In this document: positions 32,964 to 43,779 of the stretch, one piece after another | Layout: each line of letters opens with the position of its first letter | How positions within the stretch are numbered: the first letter of the stretch is position 1 | Assembly: GCA_025175895.1 (NCBI GenBank) | Contig: CM045987.1 | Coordinates: 37,784,113-37,848,112 of the forward strand | Origin: Wurfbainia villosa | Taxonomy: Eukaryota > Streptophyta > Magnoliopsida > Zingiberales > Zingiberaceae | Length of the DNA: 64,000 bases | Direction: 5' to 3' | Notes under the pieces: generated by a model | Seen by the model: the letters and a program-made list of their open reading frames with translations, nothing else | Database searches by the model: none | Told to the model about the DNA's origin: nothing | Translations under genes and position numbers: made by a program

Positions 32964-34509
32964 TGTTGGTGCAATCGGCCTAAGTCACGATTCACCAGAC
33001 TCGAGTTTGACTCGAGTAGTGTTTTGATGTTTGACATTGATGTCTGACAATGTGTTGGGGAGATTGTTGGTGCAATCGACTCAGGTCATACTTGAGGTTT
33101 GATGATGATTTGACCATTGTCATGGGAAAAGTCCAAGTCTTGTGTACTTGGCATGAAAAGTTCAAGCTTGAGTCTTGGCATGGAAAGTCCAACATGAGTT
33201 GGCAAGGAAATTCCAAGCATGGGTCTTGGCAAAGGAAAGTCCAAGCATGGGTCTTGGCAAGGAAAAGTCCAAGCATGGGTCTTGGCAAGGAAAGTCCAAC
33301 ATGGGTTGCCAAGGGAAAGTCCATGCTTGAGTTTTGGCAATTGAGAAGTCCAAGGGGAATATTGGCGGCGTAAAGTCCAAGGGTGAAGTCTTGGCAGCAT
33401 AAGTCCAAGCGGAGTCTTGGCAGCGTAAGCCCAATGTGCCCTGGCAGTGTAGACCACATTAGCATGACAATAGCTGATGGAAGCATCTGAAGGCTAGTGT
33501 ATGGATGAACAAGTCATGGATGACTTGGAGGGATCCGATAGGCGTGAGGCTGACGAAGGTGGCTAGAAGGCTTAGGTCTAGGCTAAGGGTGGTATAGCAA
33601 GTATGGGGACACCATACTTAGGATTAAAATCTCATGTTTGTGGTGTATCAGTCAACTAGGACTATAGTCAGTCGACTATTGGAAGTCGACTAGGGTTCGA
33701 CTGTGGGAAGATGGCCTAGCAGTCGACTGCCAGCATTGGGCAGGCAACTGATTATGCCACGAGTCGACTGCTAGGGTATGACAGTCGAATGATGCTTCGG
33801 CCATGAGCACAGTAAGCTCTCCAGGCAAGTGATCAACCCGAACACTCGATCGATTGAGCCATCAGTCGACTGATGGGCATGATCAGTTGACTAATCGTCT
33901 GTCCGTTGGAACTTATCCAACGTGGCTCATTCCGGTGTGAGACAATGGATATAGGAGCAGTCGACTGATGGTCTCGATCAGTCGACTGATAGGCAAAAAT
34001 CAGCCCGAGTTGCAGGTTTAAAAGGAGCACAAAGGGAGGATATTTGGCAGCAGTTACTAGGGTTATTAGGGGCGATTTACTGGTGTATTTCATGCTCTCC
34101 ATGTGCATCTCAAGCAACCAAACAAGAAAGCAATCAAAAGCTCTTTGTAAAGTGTTTTTCCTTTACTTGTAGTGTATTTCATACTTGTATTAGCTTGCAT
34201 TTGTTGTATTACTTTTGTAATCACTGTAAGAGATTTTTCCACCTCCGACTTATTGTTGAGAAGGATTATTTGTGATTAGTGGTGTGTGTTTGGATCACTA
34301 GGGCTTTTAGAGCCCAATCCGTGGAGTATGAACCATACTGTTCCGAACCACATTATATCTTTGTGTTGATCTTGTGATTGTTGTTATTTGTATTCGTGTT
34401 ATTATTATTTACGCTACGATAACACGATTTGTAGAAACAAATGATCAATTTCAATCTACGACGAAAATGTGCGATTCACCCCCCTCTAGCGGTCACGAGC
34501 GTTCCTATA
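32964..34509 (+). repeat. 3' LTR of element A
   Basis: It starts TGTTGGTGCAATCGGCC and ends GTTCCTATA (CA changed to TA). It has the same order of parts as 3865-5337: doubled start (32964 and 33065), AAGTCCAAG/CTTGGCA minisatellite (about 33125-33440), palindromes (perfect copies at 33861-33874 and 33977-33990), TTTAAAAGG at about 34017, and R/U5. The duplicate GAATA follows. Long minus-strand ORFs here (33486-32992 and others) translate the minisatellite and are not genes. Confidence 0.8.
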
Positions 34510-35060
34510 GAATAAGGGTAGCATTTGATGAGAAGTATGTTGGCCTCACAGTTGGCATTTTCCCCAGAATTTTATTTGCTTAGAAATATTTGGAGCAAGA
34601 GTGCAAAGATGTCGAGTTCCAGATTTCCCTCAAAAATCTTTCCTTTTGTAGCCAGATTCCTATACCAGGCTACTTTCAGGAGAAGAGGGGCTTGGGGATC
34701 AAAAAGTCTAAAACATACAAAGGTAAACCTCATGATTCTCATGCACACATAGAGAAAAGGAAACACCTGGTCCACAATAAAAAGTGCAAATGATACTTAT
34801 GCGGGCAAGAGGGGCATTTCGCAAGAGAATGCCCTAGTTAAAGGTGCAACATCAAGAGAGTTGCTTTATTCAAACAACTACAAATACCTGACGACTGTGA
34901 CATTCTCTCCCTCCATGAAGGAGAAGACCAAAGCGACACAATTTTCAGCATTTCCGAAGGAGAAGATGATTGCGAAGAACTTCACAGGTCACTCCAAACT
35001 TTACAGATTAACGAATCCCTATTTATGATTGACAGATTGATGGTGGGTACAGGCCTCAGA
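34510..35060 (+). pseudogene. Badnavirus-like coat protein, right half, and zinc knuckle
   Basis: After the GAATA duplicate the coat-protein frame resumes with 'RVAFDEKYVGLTVGIFPRIL', one stop (34579), then 'IPIPGYF' and a basic stretch. The nucleic-acid-binding knuckle follows at about 34786-34833 in the form CxxYLCGQEGHFAREC, with its second Cys codon changed to TGA. An acidic region (to about 35050) comes next, as in badnaviruses after the coat protein. The knuckle packages the viral RNA or DNA. Further stops follow, so this copy is dead. Confidence 0.75.
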
Positions 35061-36040
35061 TAAAAGTAACCGAGAAATAGCTAAACTGTGATCATGACTA
35101 GAGGTTGAACGAAGTAATACTGCCCTCCCCAGTCAAGCAAATGTACCTGCTGCAAACGGGAAGCACTGTAGAGAGCTAGGATCCACTTCCCACAATGCCT
35201 AACCATGGCCTGTAACCTCTGTGGGCCATACTACTACAATAAGAAAGTCCCTATGCCCCACCAGCCCAATTCTTTCCAAATCATCTGATAGAGCAACAAA
35301 ATTTCTATATTTTTTGGTGTACAGGAGAAATTTAAAGGCTAAAGAAGGAAGTTGATTTCTACAAAAGGTAGTATGAGGAACTCCTAGAAAAGGACCTCAC
35401 ACAGGACTTCCAGCAGATGGAAGAGGCAAGAAGGGGAACTAGGGAAGAAGAAGAATAAGAAATGACAAATGTCCTAGTTAATATGGCCGCAACCCAAGAA
35501 CAAAAAGAGGGGCCCAGGTTAGTAAAGAATATGCTTTACAACCTTAATGTGGAAATAGAAATTCAAGGAATCCCCAAGTTCACACTCAAGGCAATTCTGA
35601 ACACTGGAGCAATGACTTGCTGAGTGGACCAAAGGTCAGTACCACCCTCAGCACTTGAAGAAAATACATATGTGGTCAGGTTCAGTGGGATAAACTCTCA
35701 ACAAACAACGAAGATAAAGTTGAAAGAAGGAAGAATGTTCATTGAAAATCACGCCTTCATAATCCCGCACACCTATAGTTTCTCGATGAGGTTTGGTGAC
35801 AATATTCAAATGATAATCGGTGCAAACTTCATCCGTGCTATGCAAGGAGGCATCAGGATTAAAGGAAACATAGTAACATTCTACAAAAATTTGACCACGG
35901 TTAATACTTTCCCTACTGTGAATACAACAGCGACAATCGAGGAATTGGGCCTGGATGAGGAAGAATACCTGCAGATAAAAGAAATGGTACATTACAAAGA
36001 AAAACCCTCACAACAAGGAGAATTCGGCTAACTACTAAAG
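35061..36040 (+). pseudogene. Second Cys-rich region and aspartic protease of the badnavirus-like polyprotein
   Basis: The first third (35061-35330) is frame-broken but shows Cys/His spacing typical of the second badnavirus zinc-like motif. The protease starts near 35545. Its active site is 'LNTGAMTC' (about 35592-35615), where the family has D-T/S-G, so the catalytic Asp is replaced by Asn; a stop follows at 35621. The flap and C-terminal parts, 'IIGANFIRAMQGGIRI' (about 35815-35862), are in one long open stretch (35624-36031). The enzyme would cut the polyprotein; the missing Asp and the stops exclude this. Confidence 0.75.
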
Positions 36041-36801
36041 GAACTACAAGAACAAGGTTACATCGGGGAAAACCCCCTAAGGCACGGGGCCAATAATCAA
36101 ATTACATATAGGTTGGATATCAAAAATCCAGATTTTGTTATTGAGGACCAGCCTCTGAAGCACCTCACGCCAACACAAAAAACCACCTTCACACGCCATG
36201 TGAAAGCACTACTGAAGCTTAGAGTTATAAGGCCAAGCACGAGCCAACACCGGACAATGGCGATTATAGTTAACTCTGGAACTATGATAGATCCAAAAAA
36301 TGGGTAGGAAAAGAAAGAATGGTGTTTAACTATAAATGCTTCAACGACCTCACAAACAAAGATCAATACAGCATGTTGGGCATCAACCCCATACTAAAAA
36401 AGGTCAACAACAGCAATATTTACTTCAAATTTCATCTTAAAAGTGGCTTCCATCTTGTAGCAATGCACCCTGACTTCGTAGAATGGACGACCTTTTGAGT
36501 ACCTGAAAGGCTTTATGAATGGTTGGTTACGCCATTCGGTCTCAAAAATGCTCCGGCCATTTTTCAGAGAAAAATGGATAATTGCTTCAGGGGCACAGAA
36601 GATTTTATTGTCGTTTACATTGACGACATTCTTTTGTTCTCAGAAGACAGGAAGAAGCACTCCCAGCATCTGACTACTATACTGAATATTTGCAGAGAGC
36701 ATGACCATGTTCTCAACCCAACCAAAATGAAAATTGTTGTACCCGAAATAGAATTTTTGGGCGCTATTCTAGGAAACAGGAAGATCAGGCTACAACCTCA
36801 T
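36041..36801 (+). pseudogene. Badnavirus-like reverse transcriptase, N-terminal part (split by element E)
   Basis: It shows the RT entry region 'HLTPTQKTTFTRHVKALLKLRVIRPS' in part (about 36155-36235), 'RMVFNYK' in a shifted frame near 36315, 'LVTPFGLKNAPAIFQRKMD' (about 36523-36578) and the catalytic 'YIDDILLFSE' (about 36616-36645). At least two frame changes and two stops lie between 36300 and 36520. It breaks off at 36801 within the thumb region, where E inserted. CTCAT is duplicated at 36797-36801 and 45616-45620. Confidence 0.8.
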
Positions 36802-38613
36802 TGTAGGGAAATCTCGTATGCCAAATGGCATATGCGCAACGGAAAATAGGATCCCTTCCAAGTGATCCATGCGAAAGCAAACTCGTATAAAATAAATTTC
36901 TCTAAACCAAACCTATCTTATAGGAGAGGATTACCTTTGTTGCGTGCCCTTGTTAATCCCGCTTTTCCTTTCGGTTTGTTGGATCTTTAGCACGTTCAAG
37001 TGTCCGTGCCTCTATACGTATCCACACGAGCACGCTCTTGTCTCACAAAAGGAAAACTAGAAGAGCTCTCCTTTACTTCTTGCTAGAGAAGTCCCTAAAG
37101 GAGAGGAAGAGAGGGAAAAGGAGAAAGGAAGAAGAAGACTCCTCTTCTTGCTAGCCTACACTCACAAACCCACACAACTAAAGCTTCCACCAAGCTTTCT
37201 CACAACCACAACACCAAAAACTCTCTATGGCCGGCCACTCCATGGAGCCTTTTATAGGGTTGGAAAAACCCTTCCACCTCCTTCACATTCAATGCAATCC
37301 ATTGCATTGAGACACACTCAAAAAGGATTTGGCTTCCTTGTTTGGCCGGCCACTTAAGGAGACAAAACCATTTTGTTTCCTTCCACCTTAACTAGCTTAG
37401 GTGGATGCTTAGGTGGCATGCTTATGTGGCATTCTTATGTGGCATTCATGCATGTTGAATTAATCTTATTAATTCAATTAAGCTTATGTTATCATATTGA
37501 ATTAATCTTATTAAACAATAAGGTAACATATTGAATTAATCTCATTAAATCAATTAGCTAAAATTCTCAATAAGCTTAAAGTCCAAAAACCATTTTGTAC
37601 TTAAGCTTATTCCCATATTATTCTAGTCAAACTAGAATACTCTAATTCCTCTAATTATCATGCTCTTTGTGTGTGACCCTATAGGCTCTCATAACGTTGG
37701 CAGTGGACCTAAACTCTTTTAGATACACAAGCAATGAGCGGCATCTAGCAATACATCATTGCTACCCAAGTTACGAGATAAGTCAAGATCCGACTAACCT
37801 TTCCGTGACTACTATAATATATGACCGTGTCCTTCTATCCTTGATATCAGATTGATCAATGAGGCATAGACCGTGTCATCCTCGATCAATCTATGTGTTT
37901 CTTGATCCCTGAGTAAACTAACTCAAACAAATGAGCTCAATATCTCATATTGACTCATTCGAGCATGGCCATGCGTTTTAGTAGTTCTACTCAATCAAGG
38001 CCCACCGATATCACTCCCTCATATGGAAGGGATAGATCCCATCTACATCACTCACATCCCTCCGCATAATTTGTTACATACCCGATGTCGCCTTTATGGT
38101 CCACCACATTCGGGTGGACGTTTGGCGATACCAAAGTACATAACTCCTTATGTAGGGAACCATAGTGACTTGGTCTAAGGACTATTCATACCAATAGTCA
38201 CATGAGAAAGTTTATGACACTCATATAACGATCCATGAAACTTTCTCATGGCGGGTCGATTCATATATTCTCCAATATATACCCATGTGTCAACTTGATA
38301 TCATATATCCATGACTTGTGAGATCAAGTCATCAATTGACCTACATGCTAGTCTTTATGTATTAATATTGCCCTTGCATATTAATACTCGACTAGGAACA
38401 TTTAGGAAAGTGTTCTCTACAGCCTCTCATAATCAATTCTGCCAATTGATGTGCTGTAGATAAGAACTTACTTTTCTAGGGCATTATTATATTTAAATTA
38501 GCTGGCACAAGCAAGATGTAAATATAATAACCAATCCTTTGCCTTTATAGAATATGATACAAAATGTTCCCTATTCAACCATCACATGATTGGTTCTAGG
38601 GCTTTAACTAACA
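36802..38613 (-). repeat. 3' LTR of element E
   Basis: 1812 bases, TGTAGGG... to ...ACTAACA. It lacks one 'catgcttatgtgg' unit present in the other LTR. Changes against the partner concentrate at 38000-38260, mostly at CAG/CTG words (for example 'cttggtcta' here against 'cttcaggtcta' at about 45173). The adjacent internal end reads ...AGTGGGAGATT on the minus strand (polypurine tract). Confidence 0.9.
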
Positions 38614-38627
38614 ATCTCCCACTAGCA

Positions 38628-41600
38628 CTAGTACCAATCACTATGATATCTAATACCTAGTGACCTAGTGTGACCATCATGCTTCCTCTGTGCCAAAGCC
38701 TTGGTCAATGGATCTGCGATGTTAGCTTCTGTCGGTACTCTGCATATCCTCACATCTCCTCTATCGATGATCTCTCGAATGAGATGGAAGCGCCGCACTA
38801 TGTGTTTGGTCCGCTGATGTGATCGAGGTTCCTTAGCCTGTGCAATAGCCCCATTGTTGTCACAATAGAGGTCTATTGGATCTGCAATGCTAGGAACTAC
38901 CCCAAGTTCACTGATGAACTTGCGGAGCCAAACAGCCTCCTTTGCTGCATCAGATGCTGCAATATACTCGGCTTCTGTTGTAGAATCAGCAACTGTGTCC
39001 TGCTTCGAACTCTTCCAGCTCACAGCTCCACCATTCAGGCAAAACACATACCCCGATTGCGATCTATAGTCATCCTTGTCTGTTTGGAAGCTTGCATCAC
39101 TGTAACCCTTTACAGTTAGCTCCTCATTGCCTCCAAATATCAGGAAATATTCTTTCGTTCTTCGTAAGTACTTAAGAATATTTTTGACTGCTATCTAGTG
39201 ACTCTCACCTGGATCTGACTGGTATCTACTCGTCATGCTCAAAGCATACGAGACGTCAGGACGAGTACAAAGCATGGCGTACATGATAGACCCTATAGCT
39301 GATGCATAAGGGATCTTATCCATGCGATCTCTCTCCTCCTTAGAAGAGGGACATTGAGTCTTCGAAAGACTCACACCATGTGATAAAGGCAGAAACCCTT
39401 TCTTAGAATTTTGCATAGCAAAACGATCTAGCACTTTATCAATGTATGTACTCTGACTTAGGCCAAGTAATCTTCTAGATCTATCTCTATAGATCTTGAT
39501 GCCTAGAATATAGGCAGCTTCACCTAAGTCCTTCATCGAGAAACAATTCCCTAACCACATCTTCACAGACTGGAGTGAGGGAATATCATTTCCGATGAGA
39601 AGTATGTCATCTACATACAAGACAAGAAATACAACTGTGCTCCCACTATTTCTCTTGTAGACACAAGGCTCATCTTCATTCTTGATGAAACCAAACTCTT
39701 TGATTGCATCATCGAATCGAAGATTCCAGCTTCGAGAGGCTTGCTTTAGTCCATAAATGGACCTTTGCAGTTTGCATACCTTTCCAGGATGCTTTGGATC
39801 TCCAAAACCCTCAGGTTGTGTCATGTACACATCCTCGAGTAGCTTTCCATTCAGAAAAGCGGTTTTGACATCCATCTGCCAGATCTCATAATCATGGTAG
39901 GCTGCAATAGCAAGTATGATCCGAATGGATTTAAGCATCGCAACTGGTGAAAAGGTTTCTTCATAGTCAATACCATGAATTTGTTTGAATCCTTTAGCCA
40001 CCAATCTACCTTTATAGGTATGCTTATTACCATCCATGTCAGTCTTTACTTTAAAGACCCACTTACACCCAATGGGTTTTACCCCTTCAGGTGGATCAAC
40101 CAAAGTCCATACTTGGTTAGTGTACATGGATTCCATTTCGGATCTCATGGCCTCTAGCCATTTCTCAGAATCTGGGCTCATCATAGCTTCTTGATAGGAT
40201 GTAGGCTCGTCAAGATCGACAAGCAATACTTCACCGTTGTCAGTCAAGAGAAAAGAATATCTCTCGGGTTGACGACGGATCCTATTAGATCTACGAAGAG
40301 GTTGGTCTACTTGAACAGGTGTTTGCTCCACAACTCTTTGGGCAACAAATTCCTCATCCACAACACTTTGTGGTGCCTGTTCATTTTCCATCGAAGCCTT
40401 AGTGTTATCATCATCTTGAACTTCTTCAAGATGAATTTTACTCCCACTAGTATTTCTAGAAATAAATTCTCTTTCTAGAAAGACAGCATTTCTGGCAACA
40501 AACACCTTGCCAAGTGTGGGATTGTAAAAGTAATATCCCTTAGTTTCCTTGGGATATCCTACAAAATAACACTTATCTGATTTGGGTCCTAGTTTATCTG
40601 AGACTTGACGTCTAACGTAAGCTTCACAACCCCAAATCTTTATAAAAGACATTTTGGGACTCTTCCCAGTCCATATCGTATATGGTGTCTTTTCTACGGC
40701 TTTTGATGGGACGCGATTAAGTGTGAAAGCGGCTGTCTCTAGAGCTAGTCCCCAAAAGGAAGTAGGTAGATCAGTCTGACTCATCATTGATCGTACCATA
40801 TCTAATAGAGTACGATTTCTCCTCTCAGATACACCATTCCATTGTGGTGTTCCAGGTGGAGTGAGTTGGGATATTATCCCACACTCAGCCAGGTGATCAC
40901 GAAACTCTTGACTAAGGTATTCACCACCTCGATCTGATCGAAGTAGTTTAATACGCTTACCAAGTTGGTTTTGTACTTCATTCTTGAATTCTTTGAACTT
41001 TTCAAAGGATTCTGACTTATGTCTCATCAAATATAAGTAGCCAAATCTACTCATATCATCAGTGAAAGTAATAAAGTACTTATAGCCTCCTCTGGCTTCG
41101 ACATTGAAAGGGCCACATACATCAGTATGTATGAGTCCTAACAAATCCGTCGCTCTCTCGCCATGTCCACTAAATGGAGTTTTAGTCATCTTTCCTAAAA
41201 GACAAGACTCGCATACCTCATATGATTCAAAATCAAATGAGTCCAATAATCCATCTTTATGGAGTTGGGATATGCGTTTTTCATTTATGTGACCTAGGCG
41301 ACAGTGCCAGAGATATGTCTGGTTCAAATCATTCGTTTTGAATCGTTTGGTATTTACGTTATAAATTGGGTTTTCTAAATCTAGAACATAGAGACCATTC
41401 ATAAGTGGTGCATTACAATAGAACATTTCATTCAAATAAATGGAACAACATTTGTCCTTTATTATAAAAGAAAAGTTTTTCTTGTCTAAACAAGATACAG
41501 AAATTATGTTCTTTGTCAATGCAGGTACATATAAGCACTCCTCTAGTTCTAAGATAAGCCCAGTGGGCAAAGACAAAGAATATGTTCCTACAGCTACAGC

Positions 41601-42593
41601 AGCAACTTTTGCGCCATTGCCTACTCGTAGGTCTACTTCGCCTTTTGCCATTTGTCTACTATTTCTCAGTCCCTGTACATTATTACAAATGTGAGATGCA
41701 CATCCGGTATCTAATACCCATGTAGAAGAAATAGATAGATTAACTTCTATAACGTGTATACCTGAGGCAGAAGTCCCACTTCTTTTATTCTTTACTTCCT
41801 CAAGGTAGACTTTGCAGTTCCGCTTCCAGTGTCCAGTCTCACCGCAATGGAAGCAGTCCCCTTCCTTAGGTACTTTACCTTTACCCTTTGAAGTGGATGA
41901 ATTGGCCTTGCCTTTGGCTTGGGTCTTACCCTTGCCTTTGCGCTTACCTTTGCCCTTCTTGACCATTATTACGTTGCTAACTTTCTTTTTGAGATTCGGT
42001 TCAGCAGTTCTTAACATGCTGAGAATCTCAGGCAAAGGTTTATCAATTTCATTCATGTTATAATTCATGACGAATTGATTATATGCTTCCGGCAACGATT
42101 GCAGGATAACATCGGTTGCCAATTCTTGGCTTAGTGGAAAACCTAGTCTTTCAAGGTTCTCAACGTACCCAATCATTTTGAGTACGTGAGTTCCTACAGG
42201 TGTTCCTTCTTGCATCTTGCATGCAAAAAGAGCCTTAGACACTTCAAAACGCTCGTGCCTAGCTTGTCCTTGATATAGTTGTTTCAAATGCTCAACCAGA
42301 TCATAGGCATCCATGTTCTCATGTTGCTTCTGAAGCTCAGAGTTCATGGTGGCAAGCATAAGACATGACACATCTAATGCGTCATCTTGATGCTTCTTAT
42401 AAGCATCCTTTTCAGCACGAGTGGCCGCATGAGTGGGTGTTTCAGGGGTAGACTGCTCTAGGACATACAGTTTGCATTCTTGCTTGAGGATAATCCTCAA
42501 GTTCCTATACCAGTCAAGAAAGTTTGCTCCATTGAGCTTGTCCTTCTCAAGGACAGATCGCAAGTTGAGGGGGTGTGTCGTATTAGATGACAT
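38628..42593 (-). pseudogene. Gag-pol polyprotein of element E, with one in-frame stop
   Basis: 1321 codons in a single frame, broken only by a TAG at 39197-39195 after residue 1132, where relatives have Trp ('PGESH-stop-IAVKN'). Order: Gag (1-240) with CCHC knuckle CFHCGETGHWKRNC (247-260); protease DTG at 295-297; zinc-binding H430/H435/C461/C464; integrase catalytic D491, D554, E590; RT with D908 ('WQMDVKTAFLNG') and YVDD at 993-996; RNase H from about residue 1140 ('SDASFQTD') to the end. It encodes particle formation, maturation, cDNA synthesis and integration. The stop falls between RT and RNase H. A recent nonsense mutation is the likely cause (TGG to TAG). Confidence 0.9.
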
Positions 42594-43765
42594 GGTGATC
42601 TACAACATTAAAATTCAAAGTTAAGTATCATACCTAAATCATTTAATTAGGCCTTTAATTAAATGAGGCTCCCACTAAATTCTCATAGCTACTATTTAGC
42701 TATAAATTTATATGGGATAAAGATCCACATCATAATTCGTCTTGAGTTAGCTTTGGCTAATCGCCCAAGACGTAGTATAATTAGGTAGGCAATCTTTTGC
42801 CAATTACATCTGATGTAACTCTTTAATAGCTTTGGTTAAGTTTTAGATTAGTTTAGTGTTTATTCCTAAACTACTTCAGGTGGCGAGGCACAGGGGCCTT
42901 CTTGGATATCGGAGCAACGACCACTTCTAAGACAAAGCTGATGTTCGGAAATCACACAAAACTAATGTTGACACTTATGTTCAAAGCTAATATATGCCTC
43001 TACTTTCTTAACCAATTAAGAAAACACTTAATTAAGTCTTAACCAAGACTGATAGCGGGACATCACGATTGTCCACTCGCACCCCTCCAAGATAAAATGC
43101 ATTGCTTTGCTTTGGCAAACCCAATAACAAATGATCGAGGAAGTAGTGAGTACCAACTTTGGTAGGCATATCGTTTAGACTTATTAAGAAATAAACATGT
43201 ATCATATACATATTAGCATACATCACATATAAGCTAAACTAATCATGCATCACATACAAGCTAAACTAACATGCATCACATACATATTAAACTAACGTGT
43301 CATGGTTATGGCCCTTATTCTACAATCTTCTCAAGCCAATGAAAAGATTGATTGGTCAACCTAGGGATAGCATCTTCTCCTAAGTGCTTCCTTTTGGTTG
43401 TCTTGTGTGTTGACTTCCTCCTTGTAACCTCATCTTCCAATGGACCCTCCATCCTTGTTTTGTACATTACAAAAGGAGAAATACTCGAGTTACATTCGAG
43501 TCTAAAACTAATTTTACAACAAGAATTTTTAGGAGGAAGGCACGACACGCAGGCCGTATTTAAGAATTACAACACACACACATTTACAAACCTTTTGGGA
43601 CTAGGCCATAACCATGCACCATGTCATTTTAACTTTTAAAAGACATTGGATATTTTATTATGTTTGACAATTGCTAATGCAATTATCAACTCATAATAAA
43701 ATTTATCCTACTTCTATATCACATATAAAATAGAAAACCTATTTTATACGATCTTTCGCATAAGT
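42594..43765 (-). other. 5' leader of element E
   Basis: Non-coding. It includes one 'cttgagttagctttggcta..cgccc' unit (about 42742) and a run of 'catgcatcacatac' words (about 43205-43290), both shared with the leaders of C and G. A 77-95 codon ORF around 43315-43639 is not conserved and is ignored. Confidence 0.65.
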
Positions 43766-43778
43766 GGCTCTGATACCA
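43766..43778 (-). other. Primer-binding site of element E (initiator-Met tRNA)
   Basis: On the minus strand TGGTATCAGAGCC, one base from the LTR end. A perfect match to the usual copia site. Confidence 0.9.
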
Positions 43779-43779
43779 C

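Larger units (their letters stand above)
3865..34509 (+). mobile_element. Element A: Sirevirus-like Ty1/copia retrotransposon, pol-less, host of a deep nest
   Basis: The 5' LTR (3865-5337) and 3' LTR (32964-34509) have the same order of motifs and are flanked by the 5-base duplicate GAATA. A primer site follows the 5' LTR and a polypurine tract precedes the 3' LTR. Between them remain a gag start (5406), a non-coding region, an env-like ORF (30318-31630) and a long spacer with several polypurine tracts. Protease, integrase, RT and RNase H are absent, so the element is non-autonomous or internally deleted. Most of its 30.6 kb is later insertions (6737-30073). The env-like ORF and multiple polypurine tracts are Sirevirus traits. 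Confidence 0.8.

Noticed and set aside
32992..33486. A 164-codon minus-strand ORF and overlapping ORFs, with similar ones at 4065-4398 and 62073-62419
   Set aside because: They translate the AAGTCCAAG/CTTGGCA minisatellite of the LTRs in several frames at once; no conserved start and no domain.
37148..37357. 69-codon ORF repeated at 44126-44335
   Set aside because: Same explanation: two LTRs of element E.
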